In this document: one piece after another, positions 33,676 to 42,190 of the stretch
How positions within the stretch are numbered: position 1 is the stretch's first letter
Layout of the letters: each line of letters begins with the position of its first letter
NCBI GenBank assembly: GCA_023404095.1
Contig: JAEYDD010000075.1
Coordinates: 1-64,000, forward strand
Source: Pseudomonadota bacterium
Lineage (GTDB): Bacteria > Pseudomonadota > Alphaproteobacteria > Rhizobiales > Rhizobiaceae
DNA: 64,000 nt
Direction: 5' to 3'
The notes under the pieces: generated by a model
What the model was told of the DNA's origin: nothing
Databases searched by the model: none
The model's input: only the letters and a program-made list of their open reading frames with translations
Position numbers and translations under genes: made by a program

Positions 33676-34080
33676 ATGGCACGTGTAAAACGCGGCGTTA
33701 CCTCGCACGCCAAGCACAAGAAGACCCTCAAGGCAGCCAAGGGCTTTTACGGCCGCCGCAAGAACACCATCCGCGCCGCCAAGGCTGCGGTTGACCGTTC
33801 CAAGCAGTACGCCTACCGCGACCGCAAGGTTAACAAGCGCAACTTCCGCGCTCTCTGGATCCAGCGCATCAACGCTGCCGTCCGCGAATTCGGCCTGACC
33901 TATGGCCGCTTCATCGACGGCCTCAACAAGGCTGGCATCGAAGTCGACCGCAAGGTCCTCTCCGACATGGCGATCCATGAGCCGGCAGCGTTCGGCGCTC
34001 TCGTCGCAGCGTCCAAGAAGGCGCTCGAGTACCTCAAGGACGCCGGCACCACCAACGAGTTTGAAAGCGCGGTTCGTTAA
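33676..34080 (+). CDS. rplT: Large ribosomal subunit protein bL20
   Basis: 134 residues: MARVKRGVTSHAKHKKTLKA, GFYGRRKNTIRAAKAAVDRS and FRALWIQRINAAVREFGLTY are standard bL20 blocks. AAGGAGATCATGAC precedes the start. bL20 is an early 50S assembly protein and an autorepressor of its operon in other bacteria. The stop codon abuts the 5' arm of the alternative hairpin before pheS, and a Phe codon (34060-34062) is six codons before the stop. Confidence 0.97.
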   Translation: MARVKRGVTSHAKHKKTLKAAKGFYGRRKNTIRAAKAAVDRSKQYAYRDRKVNKRNFRALWIQRINAAVREFGLTYGRFIDGLNKAGIEVDRKVLSDMAIHEPAAFGALVAASKKALEYLKDAGTTNEFESAVR

Positions 34081-34131
34081 GCCAGCGCTTCCCAAGCCTT
34101 TGTACATAGAAGTTGGGAAACCCGCGCTGGC
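34081..34131 (+). promoter_or_regulatory. Possible anti-terminator hairpin in the rplT-pheS spacer
   Basis: GCCAGCGC (34081-34088) pairs perfectly with GCGCTGGC (34124-34131), and TTCCCAA (34089-34095) pairs with TTGGGAA (34113-34119), leaving a four-base bulge and a 17-base loop: 15 base pairs. It uses bases 34118-34127 that also form the 5' arm of the terminator, so the two structures exclude each other. Its 5' arm begins on the base after the rplT stop codon, where a terminating ribosome would cover it. Confidence 0.55.
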
Positions 34132-34150
34132 AGGGCTGGCGCGGGTTTTT
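34118..34150 (+). terminator. Intrinsic terminator ahead of pheS
   Basis: AAACCCGCGC (34118-34127) pairs with GCGCGGGTTT (34139-34148), followed by further T to 34150 then CTTT. Only about 20 bases separate it from the pheS start, so pheST must be read through it, through attenuation, or from a promoter overlapping rplT. Confidence 0.85.
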
Positions 34151-34173
34151 CTTTGAGCCAATGGATTTGAGCA

Positions 34174-35259
34174 ATGTCCGATCTCGACACTTTGAAGCAG
34201 ACCCTGTTAGCGGACGTCGCAGCCGCCGGCGACGAAGCGGCCATCGAGGCCGTGCGCGTGGCAGCCCTCGGCAAGAAGGGCTCCGTCTCCGAACTCCTGA
34301 AGACGCTCGGCACCATGACGCCCGAAGAGCGCCAGACCCGCGGAGCGGCGATCAACGCCCTGAAGAATGAACTGACCGAGGCGATTGCCGCCCGGAAGGC
34401 AGAGCTGCGGGACGCTGCGATCGCAGCCCGGCTGGTCGCCGAAACGGTCGACGTCAGCCTGCCGGTGCGTTCCTCTCCCGCCGAGCGCGGCCGAATCCAT
34501 CCCATCAGCCAGATCGTCGACGAGATCACCGCGATCTTCGCCGACATGGGCTTCTCGATCGCCGAAGGGCCGGACATCGAGACCGACTATTACAATTTCA
34601 CCGCGCTGAACTTTCCCGAAGGCCATCCGGCGCGCGAGATGCACGACACCTTCTTCTTCCCGCCGGATGGCAACGGCGAGCGCAAGGTGCTGCGCACGCA
34701 CACCTCGCCGGTTCAGGTACGCACCATGGAGGCGCAGAAGCCGCCTATCCGCATCATCATCCCCGGCAAGACCTACCGGCAGGATTCGGACGCGACCCAT
34801 TCGCCCATGTTCCACCAGGTCGAAGGCCTCGTGGTCGACAAGACCGCGAACGTCGCAAACATGCGCTGGGTGCTCGAGGAATTCTGCAAGGCCTTCTTCG
34901 AGGTCGACAGCGTGACGATGCGTTTCCGCCCGTCCTTCTTCCCCTTCACCGAGCCTTCCTTCGAGGTCGACATCCAGTGCGACCGCTCCTCCGGCCCGAT
35001 CGTCAAGTTCGGCGAGGGCACCGACTGGATGGAGATCCTCGGCTGCGGCATGGTGCATCCCAACGTGCTGCGCGCCGGCGGCCTGGATCCCGATGAGTAC
35101 CAGGGCTTTGCCTGGGGCATGGGCCTCGATCGCATCGCCATGCTGAAATACGGCATGCCGGACCTGCGCGACTTCTTCAACGCCGATGTCCGCTGGATGA
35201 ACCACTATGGCTTCCGCCCGCTCGACGTGCCGACCCTGTTCGGCGGCCTCAGTGCATAA
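34174..35259 (+). CDS. pheS: Phenylalanine-tRNA ligase alpha subunit
   Basis: 361 residues. An N-terminal helical tRNA-binding arm (1-90) precedes the class II catalytic core: motif 1 region GRIHPISQIVDEITAIFADM, GPDIETDYYNFTALNFPEGH, motif 2 RTHTSPVQVRTMEAQKPPIR, HQVEGLVVDKTANVANMRWV, and motif 3 GFAWGMGLDRIAMLKYGMPD. It charges tRNA(Phe) as an alpha2-beta2 tetramer with PheT, encoded 25 bases downstream. Confidence 0.97.
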   Translation: MSDLDTLKQTLLADVAAAGDEAAIEAVRVAALGKKGSVSELLKTLGTMTPEERQTRGAAINALKNELTEAIAARKAELRDAAIAARLVAETVDVSLPVRSSPAERGRIHPISQIVDEITAIFADMGFSIAEGPDIETDYYNFTALNFPEGHPAREMHDTFFFPPDGNGERKVLRTHTSPVQVRTMEAQKPPIRIIIPGKTYRQDSDATHSPMFHQVEGLVVDKTANVANMRWVLEEFCKAFFEVDSVTMRFRPSFFPFTEPSFEVDIQCDRSSGPIVKFGEGTDWMEILGCGMVHPNVLRAGGLDPDEYQGFAWGMGLDRIAMLKYGMPDLRDFFNADVRWMNHYGFRPLDVPTLFGGLSA

Positions 35260-35284
35260 GTCGCGCGCGTAAGGATCAGAAACG

Positions 35285-37711
35285 ATGAAATTCACACTCT
35301 CCTGGCTGAAAGAGCATCTGGAAACGGACGCCTCGCTCGAACAGATCTGCGAACGCCTGACCGCGATCGGGCTCGAGGTTGAAGACGTCGACGACAAGGC
35401 CTCGTTCAAACCGTTCGTCATCGCCAAGGTCGTCTCCGCCGAACAGCATCCGAACGCCGACAAGCTGCGCGTGCTGATGGTGGACACAGGCGCCGGCGCG
35501 CCCGTCCAGGTCGTCTGCGGCGCGCCGAACGCCCGCGCCGGCCTCGTCGGCGCCTTCGCCGCTCCCGGCACCTATGTTCCCGGCATCGACGTGACCCTTT
35601 CCGTCGGCAACATCCGCGGTGTCGAAAGCCGCGGCATGATGTGCTCGGAAAGGGAACTGGAGATGTCGGACAATCATGACGGCATCATCGATCTGCCGTC
35701 GGATGCGCCGGTCGGGACCAGCTTCGCCTCCTATGCGGGCCTCGACGATCCGATCATCGAGATCAACCTGACACCGAACCGCCCGGATTGCACCAGCGTC
35801 TACGGCATTGCCCGCGACCTGGCCGCCTCCGGCCTCGGCACGCTGAAGATGCCGACGGCACCGTCCTTCGCCGTGGAAGGCGAGACCCCGGTCAAGGTGG
35901 CGCTGGAGCTCGGCGAGGATACCCATCTTTGCCCCGGCTTCGCGCTTCGGCTCGTGCGAGGCGTCAGGAACGGTCCGAGCCCGCGCTGGATGCAGCAGCG
36001 GCTGCTGGCGATCGGCCTGCGCCCGATCAATGCGCTGGTCGACATCACCAACTACATGACCTTCGACCAGGGCCGCCCCATGCACGTCTTCGACGCGGCG
36101 AAGGTCAAGGGCAACCTGGTCGTCCGTCGTGCTAAAGAGGGCGAGACCGTGCTGGCGCTCGATCAGCGCGAGTACACGCTGTCGCCGGCCAATGTCGTGA
36201 TCTCCGACGACAACGGCATCGAGTCGATCGGCGGCGTCATGGGCGGCGAGCATTCGGGTTGCGACGAGAACACGACCGACGTGCTTATCGAATCGGCGCT
36301 GTGGGATCCGATGAACATCGCCCGCACCGGCCGCACGCTCGCCATCATCACCGATGCGCGCTATCGCTTTGAGCGCGGCGTCGATCCGGAGTACATGGTC
36401 CCCGGCCTCGATCGGACGACCGAACTCGTGCTGCAGCTGTGCGGCGGCACGGCGGCAAAGGCGGATGTCGTCGGCTACAAGGGCTACGAGCCGAAGACGA
36501 TCGATTTTCCGGTCTCCGAGGTGAAACGCCTGACGGGGCTCGAGGTCTCGCCGGAGGAAAGCCGTGAGATCCTGACGAAGCTCGGCTTCGGCGTCACAGG
36601 CGCAGGCGAGCGGCTGACCGTCACGGTTCCCTCCTGGCGCCCGGACGTGGACGGCAAGGCCGATCTCGTGGAGGAGGTCATGCGCATCCACGGCGTCGAC
36701 AAGATCCATGCCGAACCGCTGCCGAGCCACGGAAGCGTCAACGGCAAGATCCTGACGACGCTGCAGATCCGTTCGCGGCAGGCAAAGCGCGCGCTTGCCT
36801 CCCGGGGCATGATGGAGGCCGTCACCTGGTCGTTCATCCCGAAGGCCCAGGCGGAGCTTTTCGGGGGCGGCGCCCCGGAACTGGCGCTGTCGAACCCGAT
36901 CGCTGCCGACATGTCGGACATGCGCCCCTCGCTCCTGCCGGGTCTTCTGGCGGCTGCCCAGCGCAATGCCGACAAGGGCTATGGCGATGTCGCGATCTTC
37001 GAAGTCTCTGGCACCTATGAGAACGACCGGCCGGAAGGCCAGCGACGCGTCGCCGGCGGCGTGCGCCGCGGCACGGCATCGCTCGCCGGCGCCGGCCGTC
37101 TCTGGTCCAACGCGGCCAATGGTGGCGGCAAGCCTGTCGACGTCTTCGACGCCAAGGCCGACGCGCTTACCGTGATCGAGGCCTGCGGCCTGCCGATGAG
37201 CAATGTGCAGATCGAGCCTGGCGCTCCGGCCTGGTACCATCCCGGCCGCTCCGGCACGATCAAGATGGGGCCGAAGATCGTTCTCGGCTATTTCGGAGAG
37301 TTCCATCCCAAGACGTTGGCGGCCCTCGATGTTTCCGGCGCGCTCGCCGGCTTCGAGATCTTTGTCGACGCCATGCCGGAACCAAAGAAGAAGGCGACGC
37401 GCACGAAGCCCGCCCTCGACCTGTCGCCGTTCCAGGCGGTTCGGCGCGACTTCGCCTTCGTTGTGGACAGGGCCGTCGAGGCAGGCGCGATCGTGCGCGC
37501 TGCAACGGGTGCCGACCGCAAGCTCATTACTGCGGTAAACGTCTTCGATGTGTTTGAAGGGGCTTCCGTAGGCGAAGGCAAGAAGTCGATCGCCATCGAG
37601 GTCGTCATCCAGCCGACCGACAAGACGCTCACGGACGAGGATTTCGAAGCCCTGACGGCCAAGATCGTCGCCAATGTCGCAAAGACCACTGGTGGGGTTT
37701 TGCGCGCCTGA
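35285..37711 (+). CDS. pheT: Phenylalanine-tRNA ligase beta subunit
   Basis: 808 residues, normal length. An N-terminal EMAP/OB tRNA-binding domain (VVSAEQHPNADKLRVLMVDT) is followed by B3/B4 editing domain blocks, the B5 domain (PVSEVKRLTGLEVSPEESRE), the catalytic-like domain (EEVMRIHGVDKIHAEPLPSH) and a C-terminal anticodon-binding FDX-ACB domain (PFQAVRRDFAFVVDRAVEAG). The editing region hydrolyses Tyr-tRNA(Phe). It forms an operon with pheS. Confidence 0.97.
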   Translation: MKFTLSWLKEHLETDASLEQICERLTAIGLEVEDVDDKASFKPFVIAKVVSAEQHPNADKLRVLMVDTGAGAPVQVVCGAPNARAGLVGAFAAPGTYVPGIDVTLSVGNIRGVESRGMMCSERELEMSDNHDGIIDLPSDAPVGTSFASYAGLDDPIIEINLTPNRPDCTSVYGIARDLAASGLGTLKMPTAPSFAVEGETPVKVALELGEDTHLCPGFALRLVRGVRNGPSPRWMQQRLLAIGLRPINALVDITNYMTFDQGRPMHVFDAAKVKGNLVVRRAKEGETVLALDQREYTLSPANVVISDDNGIESIGGVMGGEHSGCDENTTDVLIESALWDPMNIARTGRTLAIITDARYRFERGVDPEYMVPGLDRTTELVLQLCGGTAAKADVVGYKGYEPKTIDFPVSEVKRLTGLEVSPEESREILTKLGFGVTGAGERLTVTVPSWRPDVDGKADLVEEVMRIHGVDKIHAEPLPSHGSVNGKILTTLQIRSRQAKRALASRGMMEAVTWSFIPKAQAELFGGGAPELALSNPIAADMSDMRPSLLPGLLAAAQRNADKGYGDVAIFEVSGTYENDRPEGQRRVAGGVRRGTASLAGAGRLWSNAANGGGKPVDVFDAKADALTVIEACGLPMSNVQIEPGAPAWYHPGRSGTIKMGPKIVLGYFGEFHPKTLAALDVSGALAGFEIFVDAMPEPKKKATRTKPALDLSPFQAVRRDFAFVVDRAVEAGAIVRAATGADRKLITAVNVFDVFEGASVGEGKKSIAIEVVIQPTDKTLTDEDFEALTAKIVANVAKTTGGVLRA

Positions 37712-37953
37712 GCCTGACCCGCTCTGACGCCATCCGGCACTATACTCGGCCCGGGACCTGAGGGTTCCTCGGGGCCGGAATGACGGGTTGGGCGATCCGC
37801 CGGCCGCTTCGCCCGCGCGGGGAGGGAGAGACGCGTGATACGTCCCCGCCTCCGTCCGCCGTTTTCGGCATCGGTTGGATGCTGACGTCGTGCTGTGGGC
37901 CATCCCTCCCGTCATTCCAGCCCGCCCCGGCGCATCTCGCCGGGCGGGATATG

Positions 37954-38454
37954 TCAGGCCGCCTTGGCAGCCTTCTTGTTGGAGTTGGCCACGGCGAGCT
38001 TCGTCAGGTCGGTGTCGGTCTGGCCCTCTTCCTGCAGCGTCGCATCGAGAAGCTTGACCGCCTCCTTGTGGCCGAGAGTCTGCGCCCAGGTCTTCAGCGT
38101 TCCGTAGCGCGAGATCTCGTAGTGCTCGACAGCCTGGGCAGCCGAGATCAGGCCGGCATCCAGCGCCGCAGTGCCCTTGAATTCCTCCATGACCTCCTCG
38201 CCCTCGGCGAGAATGCCTTCGATCGCTTCGCAGGTCTTGCCCTGGGCACGCTTGCCGATGAGTTCGAACACCTGCTGCAGGCGCTCGATCTGGCCCTGGG
38301 TCTGCTCCTTGTGCTTTTCGAAGGCCGCCTTCAACTCGGGCGACTGCGCGCCGCGCGCCATCTTGGGAAGTGCCTTCAGAATCTGCCGTTCGGCATAGTA
38401 GATGTCCTTCAGGGTGTCGTAGAAGAGATCATCCAATGTCTTTTCCTTGGCCAT
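37954..38454 (-). CDS. DUF892/YciE-YciF-like ferritin-superfamily protein
   Basis: 166 residues from ATG 38454 (GGACGAGGCAG upstream). Four helices carry metal-ligand candidates: LFYDTLKDIYYAERQILKAL, AAFEKHKEQTQGQIERLQQV, CEAIEGILAEGEEVMEEFKG and SAAQAVEHYEISRYGTLKTW, a standard DUF892 pattern, ending in a Lys/Ala-rich tail. Relatives are stress-induced (osmotic, stationary phase) and their biochemical role is unclear. It is convergent with pheT across about 240 bases with no gene. Confidence 0.9.
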   Translation of the reverse strand: MAKEKTLDDLFYDTLKDIYYAERQILKALPKMARGAQSPELKAAFEKHKEQTQGQIERLQQVFELIGKRAQGKTCEAIEGILAEGEEVMEEFKGTAALDAGLISAAQAVEHYEISRYGTLKTWAQTLGHKEAVKLLDATLQEEGQTDTDLTKLAVANSNKKAAKAA

Positions 38455-38617
38455 CTGCCTCGTCCTTCCGTTCGTGTGAGAGAACGTCACGCTGTTGTGA
38501 CCTCACGTCAACGGCAAGGCGAGGCAGATGTTCCGGGATGATGCAGACTTTCACCGGGATCGTTCGCCAAAGCCGCACTGGCGCGATGCGCCAGTGTGTG
38601 TCGATCTCGGGACACAG

Positions 38618-39568
38618 TCAGGCGCCGGCAGCGTCGAGTGCAGCGATCTGCTCTGGCGTCAGCCTGAGGCTGGCCGACTTTATGAGGCTCTCGATCTGCG
38701 CGAGGTTCGTCGCACTTGCGATCGGCGCGGTCACCGCAGGCTTGGCCATCAGCCACGCCAGCGCGACCTCCGCAGGCCTTGCGCCCGCTTCCGCGCTGAC
38801 CCTGTCGAGAGCGGCAAGGATGCGCATGCCCTTGTCGTCGAGGTAGTGCGCGACCCCTTCACCGCGGGCCGCGCCCTTCGTGTCGGCGAGCGAGCGATAC
38901 TTTCCGCTGAGGAAACCGCTCGCCAGGCTGTAGTAGGTGATGACGCCGATGTTCTCGCGCAGGCAAAGCTCGGCAAGCGGGCCTTCGAACCCGGAACGGT
39001 CGTAGAGATTGTACTCCGGCTGAAGGGCGGCGTAGCGCGGCAGGCCGGCCGCGTCGGCGGCATCGAAGGAGGCCTGCAGTTGCGTGGCATCGAGGTTGGA
39101 GGCGCCGAAGGCCCGCACCTTGCCTGCCTTGACCAGCGCCGCATGAGCTTCGAGCGTCTCCTCGTAAGGTGTGCGCTCGTCCGGCCAGTGCGACAGATAG
39201 AGATCGATATGATCGGTCTGCAGCCTTTTCAGCGATGCCTCGACCGCTTCGGCGATCCAGTTCCTCGAAAGGTCGCGATGGCCCTGCCCCATGTCGGAAC
39301 CGACCTTGGTAATCAGGACGACACTTTCGCGCACCGCGCCAGATTGCTTCAGCCATTTGCCGATGATGGTCTCCGATTCGCCGCCGCTGTTTCCGGGTAC
39401 CCAGCGGGAATAGACGTCAGCCGTGTCTATCGCGTTGAAGCCGGCGCCGACGAAGGCGTCGAGCAGCGCAAACGAGGTCTTTTCGTCCGCGGTCCAGCCA
39501 AAGACGTTACCGCCGAAGACGAGGGGCGCGATATCGAGGCCGGTGCGGCCGAGAGAGCGCTTCTGCAT
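38618..39568 (-). CDS. Aldo/keto reductase
   Basis: 316 residues from ATG 39568 with GGAGAACTTGC upstream. It shows MQKRSLGRTGLDIAPLVFGG, FNAIDTADVYSRW (catalytic Asp and Tyr), VLITKVGSDMGQG (Lys), HIDLYLSHWPDERTPYEETL (His), and an NADPH-binding tail ASATNLAQIESLIKSASLRL. It is a YajO/AKR11-13-like oxidoreductase for aldehydes or ketones; substrate unknown. It is divergent from the Gfo/Idh gene. Confidence 0.9.
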   Translation of the reverse strand: MQKRSLGRTGLDIAPLVFGGNVFGWTADEKTSFALLDAFVGAGFNAIDTADVYSRWVPGNSGGESETIIGKWLKQSGAVRESVVLITKVGSDMGQGHRDLSRNWIAEAVEASLKRLQTDHIDLYLSHWPDERTPYEETLEAHAALVKAGKVRAFGASNLDATQLQASFDAADAAGLPRYAALQPEYNLYDRSGFEGPLAELCLRENIGVITYYSLASGFLSGKYRSLADTKGAARGEGVAHYLDDKGMRILAALDRVSAEAGARPAEVALAWLMAKPAVTAPIASATNLAQIESLIKSASLRLTPEQIAALDAAGA

Positions 39569-39734
39569 GCAAGTTCTCCAAATTTCACTGATGAAACAAT
39601 CGAGGCGGGCGATCGCTAGAATAGGGCGACACCCTGCCATGTACACCCGGTAATGCGGAAATTTTGCCGGCCGCCGCCCTTGCTAGGCACGTACCTCACG
39701 ACTAGTGTTCGACCCGTTTCAAGGAGGAAATCCC

Positions 39735-40721
39735 ATGCTGCGTTTCGGTATTCTCTCGACGGCCAAGATCGGCCGCGAACTGGTCGTGCCTGCCATTCAG
39801 GACGCGGAGAACTGCGTCGTCACGGCGATCGCCAGCCGCGATCTCGCCAAGGCCCGCGCGATGGCCGACCGCTTCTCGGTGCCGCACGCCTTCGGCTCCT
39901 ACGAGGAAATGCTGGCGTCCGACACGATCGACGCCGTCTATATCCCCCTGCCGACCTCGCAGCATGCCGAATGGACGATCAAGGCCGCCGATGCCGGCAA
40001 GCATGTCCTGTGCGAAAAGCCGATCGCGCTGAAGGCATCGGAGATCGACGTGCTGATTGCGGCCCGCGACCGCAACAAGGTGGTGGTCTCCGAGGCCTAT
40101 ATGGTCACCTATGCGCCGGTGTGGCGGAAGGTGCGCGAGCTGTTGAAGGAGGGAGCGATCGGCAGGCTCCGCCACGTCCAGGGCGCCTTCACCTATTTCA
40201 ACCGCGATCCCGGCAACATGCGCAACATTCCGGCACTCGGCGGCGGCGGCCTTCCGGATATCGGCGTCTACCCGACGATCACGACCCGTTTTGCCACCGG
40301 CAAGGAGCCGATCCGGGTGCAGGCTTCGACGGACCGCGATCCGGAGTTCGGTACCGACATCTATTCCAGCGTGCGAGCGGATTTCGGCGATTTCGAATTG
40401 AGCTTCTATGTCTCCACCCAGCTCGCCGCCCGTCAGGTGATGGTGTTCCATGGCGACAAGGGCTTCATCGAGGTGAAATCGCCCTTCAATGCCGATCGCT
40501 ACGGCGCGGAGGAGCTCGAGCTGACCAACCAGAACCACTCCCAGTCGCAACTGTTCCGCTTCCAGGATTCGCGCCAGTACAAGCTTGAGGCGGAGGCCTT
40601 CGCCCGCGCAGCGGCGGGAGGGGTAGAGGAGGTGGTTCCACTCGAAAGCTCCGTCAGGAACCAGCAACTGATCGACGCGATCTATCGCGCCAGCGACAAG
40701 GATGGCTGGGAGACGATCTGA
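39735..40721 (+). CDS. Gfo/Idh/MocA-family oxidoreductase
   Basis: 328 residues from ATG 39735, behind a near-perfect AAGGAGG. FGILSTAKIGRELVVPAIQD is the Rossmann start with an ST in place of the common GxG. HVLCEKPIALKASEIDVLIA has the EKP motif, and GGGLPDIGVYPTITTRFATG includes the conserved D-x-G-x-Y-x substrate block. Related enzymes are glucose-fructose oxidoreductase-like or D-xylose dehydrogenase-like. The substrate cannot be named. Confidence 0.88.
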   Translation: MLRFGILSTAKIGRELVVPAIQDAENCVVTAIASRDLAKARAMADRFSVPHAFGSYEEMLASDTIDAVYIPLPTSQHAEWTIKAADAGKHVLCEKPIALKASEIDVLIAARDRNKVVVSEAYMVTYAPVWRKVRELLKEGAIGRLRHVQGAFTYFNRDPGNMRNIPALGGGGLPDIGVYPTITTRFATGKEPIRVQASTDRDPEFGTDIYSSVRADFGDFELSFYVSTQLAARQVMVFHGDKGFIEVKSPFNADRYGAEELELTNQNHSQSQLFRFQDSRQYKLEAEAFARAAAGGVEEVVPLESSVRNQQLIDAIYRASDKDGWETI

Positions 40722-40771
40722 CATTCGTCCGTCTCCCTGAGAGCCCCGGCCGATCAATCGGCCTTGTCGCA

Positions 40772-41173
40772 TCAAGCTCCTGCCTGCCGGCGCCAGCCAG
40801 CAAGCTTCAGGAGCATGATATCGAGCACGGCCAGTGCCACGAGCGCGATCGCCGCCATGCCGATCGTCGAAAGCTGCTCCCGGGCAACAAAGAGGATGGC
40901 GGCGCTCGCGAGTACCCAGAGCCCGTCGCCGGCAATGGCGATGCCGATGGCGCCCGCGCGCGGTTGCGCCGGTCGCCCCGCGGCGAGATGGAACACGCCC
41001 CATCCGAGGAGGAACAAGCCGACCGAGCTGACGATTGCGGGATCGACGGAAGCCCCGAGCAAGCCGGCGATCGGCCCGGCAAGGGCCACCAGCCCGGCGC
41101 CGGCCACGAGCGAAAAGGCGCCGTCGGCGAGCATGACGGCCTTGAGGAGGTTGCGGTTGAGGTTTGCAAACAT
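40772..41173 (-). CDS. Small integral membrane protein, four predicted segments
   Basis: 133 residues. Hydrophobic stretches lie at about 10-35 (AVMLADGAFSLVAGAGLVAL), 45-65, 78-95 and 100-122 (IGMAAIALVALAVLDIMLL). No known catalytic motif is seen, and I do not recognise the family with certainty. It is divergent from an XRE regulator across 126 bases that contain a palindromic operator candidate, so it is the probable target of that regulator. Confidence 0.75.
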   Translation of the reverse strand: MFANLNRNLLKAVMLADGAFSLVAGAGLVALAGPIAGLLGASVDPAIVSSVGLFLLGWGVFHLAAGRPAQPRAGAIGIAIAGDGLWVLASAAILFVAREQLSTIGMAAIALVALAVLDIMLLKLAGWRRQAGA

Positions 41174-41231
41174 GGGGATCGTCCTTTCGTTGCTGATGGC
41201 CCGATCCTCCAGAAGCTGCCGATCAGAAACA

Positions 41232-41248
41232 ATTACCTTGGAGGTAAT
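41232..41248. promoter_or_regulatory. Palindromic operator candidate between the membrane-protein and XRE genes
   Basis: ATTACCT (41232-41238), spacer TGG, AGGTAAT (41242-41248): a perfect 7-base dyad in the divergent spacer, about 60 bases from the membrane-protein start and 52 from the regulator start. Position and symmetry suit a dimeric repressor acting on both genes. Confidence 0.55.
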
Positions 41249-41299
41249 GGATTTTCGCCCCGATCCGTCGTCTCCTGCTTGCGACGCAGGGAGGTGTCG

Positions 41300-42097
41300 A
41301 TGGAGTTTGGTGAACGGCTAAAGGAATGGCGCAGCCACAGGCGCCTGAGCCAGATGCAGCTTGCCGCCGACGCCGGCATCTCGACGCGCCATCTTTCCTT
41401 CCTCGAGACGGGCCGGTCTCGGCCGTCTGAGGGGATGATCCTGCGTCTGTCGGATGCACTGGCCATCCCCGCGCGCGACCAGGGCATTCTCTTTTCGACG
41501 GCCGGTTTCCGGCCCCGACACGAAACCCGGCCGGCAACGGCCCTGGATGCGATGCCCGGTGCGGTTAAGGAGGCGATCAGCCTGATTCTTGCGCGCCACG
41601 ATCCCTATCCCGGCGTCGTTTTCGACCACGACTACAACGTGCTTTGCGCGAACGGCGCGCTTAAGGGGCTGACAGCAATGGCAGGCCTCGCATTACGGCC
41701 CGGCGACAATTTCCTCGATTCCTATCTCGGCCCGTCGCCCCTGCGTTCCATCATCCTCAACTGGGAACAGACGGCCGCCGACCTCTTCCATCGCATCCGG
41801 GCCGACGCCTGGCTACAGGGGCCGCGCAGCGCGCTTGCGCGGCGGATCGAGCGGCTGGCGGCGGATCGGGATGTGCGCGCAGCACTGGAAGCCTTCCCGC
41901 AAAGCGAGCGGCTGCCCGTTCTTCCGGTCGAGATCGGCATCGGAGAGACAAGGCTCTCCTTCATCACCACGATGACCTCGTTCGGCTCCGCCCAGGACGC
42001 ACTGGTGCAAGGTGTTCTGATTGAATCCTTCTTTCCGGCGGACGAACAGACGCGCAGGCACTTCGAAAGCGGGCCTTCGAACAGGAGCATAGCCTAG
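41300..42097 (+). CDS. XRE-family regulator with MmyB-like ligand-binding domain
   Basis: 265 residues from ATG 41300 (GGGAGGTGTCG upstream). An N-terminal Cro/C1 helix-turn-helix (EWRSHRRLSQMQLAADAGIS, RHLSFLETGRSRPSEGMILR) is followed by a PAS-like MmyB domain (ILARHDPYPGVVFDHDYNVL, NLMR-type ADLFHRIRADAWL, PVLPVEIGIGETRLSFITTM). MmyB domains of this kind bind fatty-acid-like ligands in characterised members. It probably controls itself and the divergent membrane protein. Confidence 0.87.
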   Translation: MEFGERLKEWRSHRRLSQMQLAADAGISTRHLSFLETGRSRPSEGMILRLSDALAIPARDQGILFSTAGFRPRHETRPATALDAMPGAVKEAISLILARHDPYPGVVFDHDYNVLCANGALKGLTAMAGLALRPGDNFLDSYLGPSPLRSIILNWEQTAADLFHRIRADAWLQGPRSALARRIERLAADRDVRAALEAFPQSERLPVLPVEIGIGETRLSFITTMTSFGSAQDALVQGVLIESFFPADEQTRRHFESGPSNRSIA

Positions 42098-42190
42098 CGG
42101 TGGCGACGCTGCGCCGTCATCCGCAGGTCTTTCCGGGGACGGCGTCCGCGGCCTACTGGTCAGCCGCGCCACCGCCGGTCAAAATGGGGC

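Noticed and set aside
35276..37915. Open frame of 879 codons on the strand opposite pheT
   Set aside because: It mirrors the codon bias of pheT in high-GC DNA; its product is low-complexity (His/Arg/Asp-rich) with no domain, while pheT is unmistakable.
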